A stretch of DNA of 64,000 nucleotides from Meghimatium bilineatum (lineage: Eukaryota; Mollusca; Gastropoda; Stylommatophora; Philomycidae), in NCBI GenBank assembly GCA_034231615.1, contig CM067298.1, positions 22,592,238 to 22,656,237 on the forward strand, in the 5' to 3' direction. The translations under genes and the position numbers were made by a program. Below the pieces are notes generated by a model, which was given only the letters and a program-made list of their open reading frames with translations, had not been told where the DNA came from and did not search any database. Below, piece by piece: positions 22,613 to 32,766 of this stretch (positions are counted from its first letter, which is position 1; each line of letters opens with the position of its first letter).

Positions 22613-23194
22613 AACAGAACATGTCTCAAAGGGTCAAGTTATCAGACTCAAACTCCACTGCAGGAAATTGTGCATCTAGGTCATTCAGAAAGTAATGGCA
22701 ACATACTGAAAGTTGTCACACACAGTATAATAATAGAGACTAATGAAAGTTACGGGATTAGTGAAATAAGTCATTAAGAACACCTGATTTCCCTTTAGCC
22801 AGTAGGTCTTATAGCATAGGCAGTTATAGGTTTATTTGTATCAAGGCTACATTGGTGTCCCGAAATTGTTTGGTATTTTACTCTGGGCATGCAATTCGAA
22901 CATTGGAAACTTCCGCTCACAGAAATATTTTACATTTCCGTTTCCGCGTTAGACAAGTTCCCCCTAATTCAGTTTGGGAATTTAACCAGTTCTTCAGCTA
23001 ACACATTTGTGGAATGTGAAAATATTTTCGTTGAAGACAGATTTTCAATTAATAGAAGGTTCGCTCACGATATTTTGTATTGTACTAAAATTTCTTTCCT
23101 ATGCCCATCTGTTTCAGCTTCTCCTATGTATTATTGAACAGTACATTGTCATGAAAATACTGAGTAAATCATGTGATATAATAATCAGCATGTC
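22613..23194. other. No recognised gene
   Basis: An 82-codon frame at 22889-23137 matches nothing I know. A 39 bp phrase at 22785-22823 recurs with 8 mismatches at 34538-34576. Confidence 0.4.
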
Positions 23195-23480
23195 TTAGAT
23201 TAGTGGGTTTCACTGTGGACTGCATTAACCCACTGGAGGACATGGAGGCTTGATGTGGGACCACGAGGACTGGCAGGGAGCCACGGAGAACAGTTTTGGA
23301 GTTGCGACCGCAGAAGATCGCCATCTGAGCGATAAATACCAAGAATTCTGACAATAAACTGAAACAACCTTGATGATTTATAAAGTTAATGACTTTATTG
23401 CGCACCAGGTGGAGCCACGGAAGAAATTATTTTCTATAAGTGGGCCACAGTCCACACTTGGTTGAGAATCAATATCATAG
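23195..23480. mobile_element. Possible DNA transposon remnant
   Basis: GC-richer 285 bp block. One end has TTCACTGTGGACTG, the other GGGCCACAGTCCACAC followed by GGTTGAGAATCA, which resembles hAT-type GTTGAGAACCACTG ends. I could not confirm inverted termini or a target duplication. Confidence 0.35.
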
Positions 23481-23580
23481 ATGATTACAGGCATCAAATG
23501 TGAGAGCAAAATTCAAATCGGTCTTGCTTCTAGAAATCGACATGTTAGCTACTCAGCAACTAAGTATCCCTTTAACAATA

Positions 23581-23885
23581 ATTATATCACGACTAAGTCT
23601 GTGAAACATGTTTTCTCCTGAATCTATGGAATAAAGATTCAATTATGTCACGACTAAGTCTGTGAAACATGTTTTCTCCTGAATCTATGGAATAAAGATT
23701 CAATTATGTCACGACTAAGTCTGTGAAACATGTTTTCTCCTGATTCTATGGAATAAAGATTCAATTATGTCACGACTAAGTCTGTGAAACATGTTTTCTC
23801 CTGAATTTATGGAATAAAGATTCAATTATGTCATGACTTAGTCTGTGAAAAATGTTTTCTCCTTAAACTATGGAATAAAGATTCC
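23581..23885. repeat. Tandem repeat, 61 bp x 5
   Basis: Five units of exactly 61 bp start at 23581, 23642, 23703, 23764 and 23825, each with CACGACTAAGTCTGTGAAAC or a variant. Middle units are nearly identical and the last is the most diverged. Confidence 0.95.
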
Positions 23886-23959
23886 AACGACGTATTTTCA
23901 AGCAATCATCAAATATGGATCGATATGACAACACACAAACTGTAACACACACATACAGA

Positions 23960-24165
23960 TATTGAAGCAGGTACGTGACACAAAAGTAATAAAAACTGAA
24001 ACATAGACGTGGCATAAAAGTAATACAGACTGAAACATAGACGTGACACAAAAATAATACAGACTGAAACATAGACGTGACAAAAAAGTAATAAAGACTG
24101 AAACATAGCTGTGGCATAAAAATAATACAGAATAAAACATAAATGTGGCATAAACATACAACAAA
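23960..24165. repeat. Minisatellite, 34 bp x 6
   Basis: Units of 34 bp start ACTGAAACATAGACGTGACA and end in AAGTAATACAG. The same consensus, more diverged, is seen in 24450-24905 and 29690-29770. Confidence 0.9.
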
Positions 24166-24176
24166 CTCCTACAGCT

Positions 24177-24255
24177 CTTCTTCTTCTGCGATTGTTCTCA
24201 AATTTTTGTTGGTCAGCGGGATGTGGTACGGAGAACGAAATGTGTTGAGTCTAAA
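24177..24255 (-). mobile_element. Partial copy of the short GAA-tailed retroelement
   Basis: TTCTTCTTCTGCG followed by ATTGTTCTCAAATTTTTGTTGG matches the tail-proximal part of 11665-11818 in the same orientation. The rest is diverged or missing. Confidence 0.55.
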
Positions 24256-24449
24256 TTCACAGTTTGACTGCGATATATGCGCATTTCAGCCTCACACATT
24301 TGACTTAGCTTAACATTTCTGTCACATTAACCTACATGATAAGACAACTACGCCCCTAAAAATCATATATTTCTTCTTACATGTATGACAGGTGACAGTG
24401 CTGCTACTCATTGCTTCTCTTTCAGGTTTCCTCAGCAAAATGGAAATTT

Positions 24450-24905
24450 AAAATACAGACTGAACACAAACTTACAAAACACTTAAACACAGACGTGATT
24501 CAAACTTACAATACACTGATGCACGCACATACGTGACTAAATATACAATACACTGAAGCACATACGTGACTAAACATACACTACACTGAAACAAAGACGT
24601 GATTCGAACATTCAATACACTGATATGCAAACTTTGCTCAAACATTTAATACACTGAAACAGATAGACTCAAGAATACAATACACTAAGGGATAGATGTT
24701 AGACAAACATACAAAATTAAAATACAGATGTGACTCAAACATACCAAATCTTTGAATATATCACTGAATTTTAGACATGACTCACTCATACAAAATACTA
24801 AAGCACAGCCGTGATTCAAACATACAATACACTCACGCATAAACGTAACTCCAATATACAATATCAAAATACAGACGTGTCTCAAACATACAAATCATAT
24901 TTACG
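24450..24905. repeat. Degenerate minisatellite, about 30-37 bp unit
   Basis: ACGTGACTAAACATACACTA-type phrases recur about 13 times with much divergence. The unit is recognisably related to the 34 bp array at 23960. The intact LINE at 25049 lies in sequence of this array, since its target duplication and far flank continue the repeat. Confidence 0.85.
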
Positions 24906-25037
24906 TAGAACACAAGTTTTTTTTTTGTGTTGGTAGTTTTACAATCACCAACACATTATCGGACTATGAGAGATATAGATGAAATCATACAAATAACAAA
25001 ATACAAAACATTTTCAATGTTTCAACCGTTAGGTCTC

Positions 25038-25048
25038 AAACATACACT
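25038..25048. repeat. Target-site duplication of the LINE, left copy
   Basis: AAACATACACT, identical to 29690-29700. Confidence 0.92.
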
Positions 25049-25286
25049 CCTGCGGGGGATACCGACCCCTACCAGGAGCGTCCACAGGTGGCGGATAGTG
25101 GAAAAGCCTCTTGAGGCCAGCTGTGAATAACCCTCTGGACAAATAAACAGCCGCTGACCAAACGGTGTCGCTGACCACGAGCACGGGGTGGAATATCAGT
25201 CGGCTCTGATATCCCCACTGAAATACCCCATATGTCCATTGACTGGCAGCATCAAAGCGAGTATGAGCCGCTATAAGCTCAGGTTG

Positions 25287-25315
25287 CTGGAGTGGGGTCA
25301 CTGACCCCACTCCAG
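25287..25315. promoter_or_regulatory. 29 bp perfect palindrome in the LINE leader
   Basis: CTGGAGTGGGGTCA and TGACCCCACTCCAG form a perfect 14 bp inverted repeat around a single C. It lies about 240 bp into the element. A role in RNA structure or transcription control is inference only. Confidence 0.8.
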
Positions 25316-25974
25316 GAATGTGCCAGGGGGAGGGGAGGGGGATAGGAATAGGGTTTAGGTAGGGTTAGAGGGTTGGGTAGGGTAAATGGGAAATTATTAG
25401 AACAAGAGAGAGCAATGTTCATAAATCACCTTCCCTGAGTGAGAGGTGTCTTAGATTACAAGAAATAAACCACAGAGGAGGATAATGAATACCTGGCAAC
25501 AAAAAAATTATCCTAGGAGAGGGGAACTCTACCTCAAAACCCCGGGCAGATGGTGCTCGTTAACCCTGTTAGGCAAGCTGTCTAGGAGAAGGAAAACTTC
25601 AAAATGAAACCTCCACTGCCATGTGGACAATCCTTGGATGGATAAGGGCTAGGGAAACACATCCTGACTCAAAAGTAAGATGGAAGAGGGAGACACTGGA
25701 CCGAAAGGTACAAAATAGTTCAGCCAAGGCTGAAAACCACAGTGTCACGCAATGACTTCACATGTCAAATAAAAGGTTACAGATGATTCGTTTTGGTGCT
25801 TCATCTGTGGAATCCCGTCAGGCGGATGAAGTGCCGGGCTCTAAGCCTCGAAGGAGCCCACCCTCCGCGACTGGTGGTACCTCTGTCTCAATTTGAAGAG
25901 CCAGGAAAAGAGATCAGAGGAAAAAAAATACTGGTTCAAAAAAATCACATATAGATCATGATGCAGACAAAGAC

Positions 25975-26660
25975 AAAAATAAGCACTTAAAAATATTGCA
26001 GTGGAATGCAGAGGGCGTGTACAATAAAAAGACTGCACTTGCAAACCGATTACACACAGAGGAAATCGACATAGCATGCATACAGGAAACACACCTCACA
26101 AACAACAATAGATTCAACATCCGAGGATACCAAACATTTCGGAACGATAGAGAAAAAAGACATAAAGGAGGAGTTCTTATACTTGTGAAAAACAATATCG
26201 TTGCCTCTGAAATTCGAGTAGACACAGAAGAACAGGCTGAAATCATTGGAACCTGTCTAACCCTTCCAACTAAAGAGGTCACAGTATATAACTATTACTG
26301 TCCACAAGACAAGAGCCTAATCTCTACATACAATTAACACAGAAAAAGATAACTGTCTTGTAATTGGTGACTTCAATAGCCACTCACAGAGTTGGGGATA
26401 TACAGAACAAGATACTAGAGGAGAAGAAGTGGAAGACTGGCAGTGTGAGGTGAAACTTCAACTGCTTAATGAACCTGAAGACCACCCAACTTTCTACTCT
26501 AGAAGATGGCACACCACCTCAACCCCTGACCTAGCCTTTGCAACAGACGCCTTAGCGAAAATAACATACAAGGAAGTGCTGGAGCAGCTTGGTGGAAGTG
26601 ACCATCGCCCCATCAAACTCACCATTGACATTAACCATACCCCTGCTGGCCCTACAACCA
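25975..26660 (+). pseudogene. LINE endonuclease domain
   Basis: The frame reads LQWNAEGV near 25996, the N-terminal strand with the catalytic Asn. Then IACIQETHL gives the catalytic Glu motif (QET), and GGVLILVKN the next strand. After one frameshift near 26336 it reads VIGDFNSHSQSWG (GDFN motif), HTTSTPDLAF and finally GGSDHRPIKL, the SDH catalytic pair. All motifs of the EEP-type endonuclease that nicks target DNA are present in order. Upstream of 25975 no coding frame was found. The domain is complete in motifs but split over two frames. Confidence 0.9.
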
Positions 26661-28160
26661 CACCCAGATGGAACTTCAAGAAAGCAAACTGGAGTAAGTT
26701 TGCTGACCTGACAGACAAATTCACAAAAACCTTAAATCCAAGGATTAAAAACGTGAACAAAACTGCACAACTCCTGGCTTCTGCAATTCTTCAAGCAGCC
26801 AAGCAAACCATACCAAGAGGTGCTAGGAAAAATTACAAACCGTACTGGTCTGACGAACTCGATGAGTTGGAGAAAGAAGTGTCAAAGGCCAGAGACACAG
26901 CAGAAAAAAGCCCATCCACAGAAAACAACATATCACTAAAAGCCGCTGTAGCCAAACTAAGAAAAACGACAATTACAAACACAAGGAAAAGCTGGCATGA
27001 AAAAACAGAAAATGTAAACTTCGACAAAGAAGGAAGAAAGCTATGGAAAATAACAAAAATGCTCAACAACGAAGATAACAAAACAGCACCAGTAGCTATA
27101 GAGAATGGTGGAGATGTACTCACAGGAAAGAAGGCAGCAAATCACTTTATACAGCATTACCAAAGTACTGCCTGCCACAAAGTCGATGAAAATAAGAGAA
27201 GAGAAGTAAGAAAAGAACTACGGAATATCGAAAAAGAGATCAGCAAAGATAAACAAGATGTCATGAATATTCCATTCACGATCAATGAACTAAATGAAGA
27301 ACTAGCAGTATTAAAACTTAGGAAATCACCTGGCCCTGATGACATACCAAATGAACTGCTAATTCACATCGGACCATCAGCAAAAAAGAAATTAATAAAA
27401 ATTTTTTAACAACTGTTGGGATAGAGGTCTAGTGCCATAACCGCCATAATGATACCCATCCACAAGAAAGGCAAGCCAAAAAATAAGGTGGACAGCTATC
27501 GCCCAATAAGTCTGACCAGCTGTGTTTGCAAATTAATGGAGCGCCTGGTAAACAAAAGAATGATGTGGTTCCTAGAAAAAAAAATAAAATCCTGCTAAAT
27601 CAGCAAGCTGGCTTCAGAAAGTATAGATCAACTGAAGACCAGATTACACTAATTGCCCAGGAAGTAGAGGATGCTTTCCAGGAAAAAAAGCAGACATCAG
27701 TGGTGTGGGTAGATATGGAAAAAGCCTTTGATTGTGTATGGAAAGATGGACTCCTCCTTAAACTACAACAAAACAAAGTGACAGGGCGCATGTATTACTG
27801 GATAAAACACTACTTGCACAACCGAAAAGCAGCAGTGAAGCTTGAAATGAAGCATAGCAGAAAGAAACTTTTTTAGCATGGAGTACCACAGGGAGGTGTT
27901 CTATCCCCCACTCTATTCCTTATATTCATGAATGACATTGACCAAATTCTCTCGCGTAAAGTAAATGCTGCAATGTATGCAGACGATAAGGCGATATGGT
28001 GCAGTGAAGAGAGCGTTGGCACAACAAAAATAAGGTTGCAAGAAACTATGGACAATTTGGCCAAGTGGACAGACCAATGGGCCATGTCTATCAATGCCCA
28101 AAAAACTACCTATACCATCTTCAGCATGTCCACCAAACCACAGAAAATCCTACTAACATA
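26661..28160 (+). pseudogene. LINE reverse transcriptase domain
   Basis: A long linker with ARKNYKPYWSDELDELEKEV leads to ELAVLKLRKSPGPDDIPNEL near 27290, the start of RT. After a break come AIMIPIHKKGKPKNKVDSYRPISL, shown here only by its landmarks HKKG and YRPISL, then QQAGFRKYRSTEDQI near 27600 and VWVDMEKAFDCVW with the first catalytic Asp. GVPQGGVLSPTLFLIF (27880) precedes AAMYADDKAIWC (27970), the YADD box. A stop just before GVPQGG and frame changes near 27410 and 28150 interrupt it. Every RT motif can be found, so the copy is young. Confidence 0.9.
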
Positions 28161-28855
28161 AATGGTCAAACATTGCCAAAAGATGAGACACCTACATACC
28201 TTGGAGTCACTTTTGATCCAAGACTTACATGGAAACAGCACATAGACAAGTGCCAAACAAAAAGTACAATGAGGACAGCACTACTTAAAAAATTGGCTGG
28301 AACAGATTGGGGTGCAAATGGAAAAATTCTAAGTAGAGCATATACAGGTTATGTAAGACCAGCTTTGGAATATGGAATGTCAGCATGGGGGACTGCAGCC
28401 AAGAGTAACACTCAAAAGATCTCAAAGATACAAAACCGCAATCTCAGAATTATAACAGGAGGTATGAATACTACCCCAATCACAGAAATGGAAACATGCA
28501 CAGGTTTGCAATCAATGGAAGAAAGAAGAAATGAAAAAATCCTCACACAGTATGCAAAGTTCAAATGTTTGGAGAGGCATCAAATGAACCAAAGACTAAG
28601 CAGACCTATAAAAGAGCGACTCAAAAGAGGTAGCTTTCTACACTCCGCTAAACAGCTCCAGAAATCACTCACAGATACAGACCTACAAAACCTAAAACCA
28701 CTAAACACCTTTAACACATACCCAACATGGGACAGGAAAAACTTCCCAAGAATTATGGACAATATACCAAGCATTATTTCGAAAACAGAAACTACTATAC
28801 AAGTACTAAATAGACAACTAAGAATCACATACAGAAAGCATACCCAAAGGATATA
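28161..28855 (+). pseudogene. LINE thumb and connector region
   Basis: The frame reads TPTYLGVTFDPRLTWKQHID near 28195, the YLGV...W..H motif that follows RT in LINEs of this group, then RPALEYGMSAWGTAAKSN and QNRNLRIITGGMNTTPI. This is the thumb and connector linking RT to RNase H. The frame is open for about 230 codons. It shifts frame just before RNase H. Confidence 0.88.
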
Positions 28856-29656
28856 TGGACACATGTATATACAGATGGATCAGCGAAAGAGGCAGTATTA
28901 GATGGAGGATCAGGAATATATATAGTAACACCAGATGGAAAAGAAATAGAGAAATCCATACCCACAGGCAAACATTCCACAAATATCAAAGCAGAAATGG
29001 AAGCCATAATAGAGGCAGCCAAAATGCTCATGAATTGCTTGCCGAGTCACAACAGACATGTAGTATTTCTAACGGATGCAAAATCAGTATTGCAGGCATT
29101 GAAAGATCCAAAGAACACGAGCATGAATGAACTTACGGCCTGCTTACTACACCTCAGCAGTACCACCAAAGAAACAGTACTGCAGTGGATCCCAGGTCAC
29201 TGTGGCATACCTGGAAATGAAAAAGCTGATCTCCTTGCAAGGAAAGGGGGATCACTGGAACAAATAGAAAATGATAATACGTACTTTGAAAGTAAGGCCA
29301 TGTTAAAAGCAGAATATAAGAAAAAGTGGAAGCAAATGCACCCAACTGCAGAACCAAATGACCCCTACCACCAAATGTCACACAAGGAACAAACCATCAT
29401 TTTCAGACTACAAACTGGTCACAACAGACTGAGAAGTCACATGTTCCGAAAGCTGAAGATTGGTGAGACAGACCTGTGCAACTGTGGACTGAGCCCAGAG
29501 ACTGCAGAACACATTCTTCATGCCTGTCAACTCTACCAAGAAGAGAGGAAGAAAATATGGCCTACTGAGACGGCACTGCTTCCAGACTTGAGGGGTTCCA
29601 TGGATGACCTGAAGCGAATCACACAATTCATTGAAGCTATTGGTGCTGTAATCTGA
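28856..29656 (+). pseudogene. LINE RNase H domain and C-terminal CCHC-like knuckle
   Basis: VYTDGSAKEAVLDGGSGIYI opens the domain at about 28864 with the first catalytic Asp. IKAEMEAIIEAAKML supplies the Glu, VVFLTDAKSVLQAL the second Asp, and LQWIPGHCGIPGNEKADLLA the closing His/Asp motif. The ORF then has FRLQTGHNRLRSHMF and a Cys/His cluster, CNCGLSPETAEHILHAC, near 29477, and stops at 29656, 33 bp before the element's end. A shift near 29000 splits the start of RNase H from the rest; otherwise it looks intact. Confidence 0.92.
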
Positions 29657-29689
29657 TATCTGACTGAAGAACGATGAAGAAGAAGAAGA

Positions 29690-29770
29690 AAACATACACT
29701 ACACTGAGGTACATACCTGACAAAAACATACATGACAGTGAAATAGAACCTGACACAAGCTGACTGTAAA
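29690..29770. repeat. Right target-site duplication and resumed minisatellite
   Basis: 29690-29700 is AAACATACACT, the right duplication. Units of the degenerate array (ACACTGAGGTACATACCTGA) follow for about 70 bp, proving that the LINE entered an existing array. Confidence 0.88.
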
Positions 29771-30534
29771 TTGGAAACAACACGAATTGTCCCTTTCTTT
29801 AATGTGTACACAATCTGGTTAATGACCAATTATGGAACAATTTTTGTCCGTAGTTGATGACTGCAGCCACAACCAGACTTTAACTCATCGAACACCGTTA
29901 ATGATCATCTGAACTGTATCAAAGACTAAAAGCAAAGTTAATATTGTTTGTATGAGGCACAATCTAAATTAACAAACAATTAATTGGCGAAAATGGCTTT
30001 CCGAATTCAATTTATTTGTAAAGGGTGTTTAATTTTGTTGTTTTAAGGAATTTTCTACGAGTTTCAACAGAGCGCATAGTTAGTTATATGTAGTTGCCGT
30101 TTGTTCAATTAATTAATGACCGAGAACTTATGAAGTGACATCAGACATTGCGAGAGAGAAAGAAAAGAAACCAGAACAAAAAGCAATTAACGTAGCTTGG
30201 TTCTTATTGCCCGACTCTTTTGGTTCTTTGTCCAGTCAACTGGCACTGGTATAAATCGATGAAAACTCTGGACAGACAATTCTCGAACCTTTTAACCGGT
30301 TATGTCCATTACACAAATGACTGTTCCCTCGAACAAATGTTAATTAAGCGTTCAGGGACTCTTTAACAGGTTCTCAAACTGTAGCTTGTCAGCACTATTG
30401 TGATGTTTTATTGAGTTTATGAGATTTCGTCACGCGAGAAATAAGAGCGTGCGAACACTTTCACTTCAAAATTATTTCTTCAGTTCACACTTTTGTTGTA
30501 ATATATATGCATATTAGCTATTGGAAAGTTGTGA
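29771..30534. other. No recognised gene
   Basis: AT-rich, no frame above 60 codons, no repeat recognised. Confidence 0.5.
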
Positions 30535-31000
30535 AGTTAGTTTGCATGCAGACTTCAGCGATGTTTAGTAAAGGTGTTTATTTTCACTTTGTAACTTCAA
30601 CAATGTTTAGTGAAATATTTATATTTTTGCATGTTTGCTTCAATGATATTTTGTGAATTTGTTTGTTACCATGTTATCCTCGGGGATGTTTAGTGCACTT
30701 GTTTATGTTGACTTTGTAACTTCAAGGATATTTAGTGAAAGTGCTTATGTTGGAATATTAACTTTAAAGATATTATGTGACAATGTTTATATTGGGATGT
30801 CAGCGTCAATGATATTTAATGAATGTTTTTTATTGGTATATTACCTTCAACTTTGTTAAAATGTTTATATTTATGTATTAACTTCAACAATGTTTAATGA
30901 ACATGAAAATATTTATATGTTAACTTCAACTATGTTTAATGAAAATATTTATATTGGTGTATTCATTTCAACTATATTTAGTGAAGTTGTCCTTGTTGAT
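30535..31000. repeat. Degenerate minisatellite, about 42 bp unit x 11
   Basis: TTCAACAATGTTTAGTGAAA followed by a TGTTTATATTGG-type part recurs about 11 times with many differences. It is an old array. Confidence 0.85.
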
Positions 31001-31004
31001 ATTG

Positions 31005-31140
31005 TAATTTGTAACATTGCGCAAATAAAACAGTGATACAACGTATTTCTTACTCTGGTCTACCTGCTGGAAATCTAGTAGAAACGTTGTTCTGCTATAA
31101 GAGAGATCCGGTCGGTGAGTTTAAGAGCGAACGCCAAAAT
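31005..31140 (+). mobile_element. Diverged copy of the short GAA-tailed retroelement
   Basis: GCGCAAATAAAACAGTGATACAAC, CTGCTGGAAATCTAGTAG and GAGAGATCC with GAGTTTAAGAGCGAACG appear in the same order as in 11665-11818 and 19208-19366. The inverted repeat at the 3' end is no longer perfect. Confidence 0.65.
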
Positions 31141-31421
31141 AGTTGTAATGTTTACTAGTTCATAAACTTTCCAAACTCCTTAATATGTGTATAATTAATA
31201 TCAAAAGAAGTATATCAACAATAAAATAAACTTACTTGTCAACAAATACTTACACATAAACAGCAAACATTGGAAAGAATGATTCAAGCTTTTGAAAACA
31301 AGTGTTAGAGACGTTTGTTAAGAATTATCTATTAATTAACAAGACAAAAATATTTGTCTGGCAGCAAATAAATCAACAAACTTGCAGGTTATCAAGAAAC
31401 AATTTTAGCAGTGGTAACATT
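31141..31421. other. No recognised feature
   Basis: AT-rich spacer between the short retroelement and a 60 bp direct repeat. Confidence 0.45.
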
Positions 31422-31889
31422 GTGTAAATTTGTTTGGTTTGTCATGTAACGAGATACCACTCACTTTCTAAAATTATTATACAACGAACAGTTGGTTGGT
31501 TGATTGGTTGCTGATCCAGTGGTCCTTGAGCTCATCCCCTTTGACCCAACGCCATTGTGGGATATATAAATGTGTTTGTGAGCTGTTATTTTGTTCCATA
31601 TAAGGTATTCCACTTATCTGGCCTTGGAGGAAGAGGCATTTTCGTGATTTCAAGCAGCGCTGGACATTCAAAAAGGTGGTGGTCAATAGCTTAATAGGGA
31701 TGTGTGCACATCCTGCACCGTGGAGTGTGTTATGATTGTATTATGTTCAGGTGTGATACTCTGGTCTTTCCTTCCCAGGAGGTTGATGTTGTCTTAAGGA
31801 TTTGGGCTGGTCATATATTTAAAAAAATTGCGTAAACTTGTTTAGTTTGGACATATAACGAGATACGACTCACTTTCTAAAATTATTTT
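31422..31889. repeat. Pair of about 60 bp direct repeats flanking a LINE fragment
   Basis: 31422-31479 and 31828-31889 share TCACTTTCTAAAATTATT, GAGATAC.ACTCACT and TGTTT.GTTTG phrases and align over about 60 bp with about ten differences. Between them lies the LINE 3' fragment 31490-31825. The copies are too long and diverged for an ordinary target duplication; a segmental duplication followed by insertion is more likely. Confidence 0.7.
31490..31825 (-). mobile_element. RNase H-type LINE 3' end with CCHC knuckle
   Basis: The minus strand reads PRCRMCTHPY, one stop, then AIDHHLFECPALLEI and PPRPDKWNTLYG. This is a CxxC...HxxxxC knuckle followed by the ORF end, as in LINEs with RNase H. The end of the fragment (GGTTGCTGATCCAG on the plus strand) is shared with shorter pieces at 19375, 45940 and 53110, so this tail was copied repeatedly, as expected of a 5'-truncated LINE family. 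Confidence 0.75.
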
Positions 31890-32639
31890 GCACGGAACGG
31901 CCGAAAAGGGAAAGAGACGGTAACATTGATAACTTCATGGAATGACCTGGGAAAAATGTTTCTACCTTTTCCTAAATAGCTGAGGATATAGATATTTGGA
32001 ACATTTGTTGTGCTTAATGTCTCCAGTATGATACTCTTACGACCCTGACAGCTTATGTGTATTATTATTGACACACATCTAACTTCTTGCCCCTTACAAC
32101 TATTACACTCAATTGTTAAACTAGACAGCTATTGTTTGCATCTTTATATTGCCATACGTCCATACGTAGTAGAAAGGATCTTAGCAACAATCGGCTACGT
32201 TATTTAATGTTGTAAAGCACATGATGATGATGTTGAGTTAGTAACATTTCTTCACGTACCAACGTCCTTCGACTTGATCAGTACGCATTTCCACAATATC
32301 ACGCAGCGATAACATCTGTAACAAAACCCATTAGGCACTGACAAGTGATATTAATGCGCGCTCATGCGCCACATGATAACGAAGGATATTTGTTGTTATT
32401 CAAGAGCGCAAGATGCGATATGAGACATAGCTCTTGGATATTTCTGGTCGGGTTTTAATAACAACAGACAGAGCTTAAGGCATAGTTTCCTCGTCAAACA
32501 ACATGTAGACATATTATTCAGTCGCTGCAGACACACCAAATGGAAGTTTGGTCGATAGTCTGTATCGTTTAGCGACCACGGTTTGTTTTTGAGGGAAGTA
32601 CAAGCATTCACGTGTCATCTTCTTGCCGTATTCTTCATC
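31890..32639. other. No recognised gene
   Basis: Only short frames (up to 71 codons, minus) with no recognisable product. Confidence 0.45.
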
Positions 32640-32766
32640 CCTCTACAACAACAATAACAATAATAGGAACACCAACATCAACAATAACAACTAAAATTAT
32701 TACTTCTACTATTACTACTTCCTGTTACTACCACTACTACTACTATTACTACTTCTACTGTTACTA
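32640..32766. repeat. AAC/AAT and ACT trinucleotide microsatellites
   Basis: (AACAAT)-type then (ACTACTATT)-type tracts, just upstream of a LINE fragment. Confidence 0.88.

Larger units (their letters stand above)
25049..29689 (+). mobile_element. Near full-length RNase H-type LINE (I/Jockey-like group)
   Basis: A 4,641 bp non-LTR retrotransposon bounded by perfect 11 bp target-site duplications (AAACATACACT). In order it holds a GC-rich leader of about 0.95 kb (25049-25990), an apurinic-like endonuclease, reverse transcriptase, a thumb region, RNase H, a C-terminal Cys/His knuckle and a short (GAA)n tail. The endonuclease-RT-RNase H order is typical of the I group. I see no separate ORF1, so it is either a single-ORF type or has lost it. 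It landed in a minisatellite: the text after the right duplication (ACACTGAGGTACATAC) continues the unit seen at 24573. The ORF is broken in several places, so this copy is not active by itself. Confidence 0.93.
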
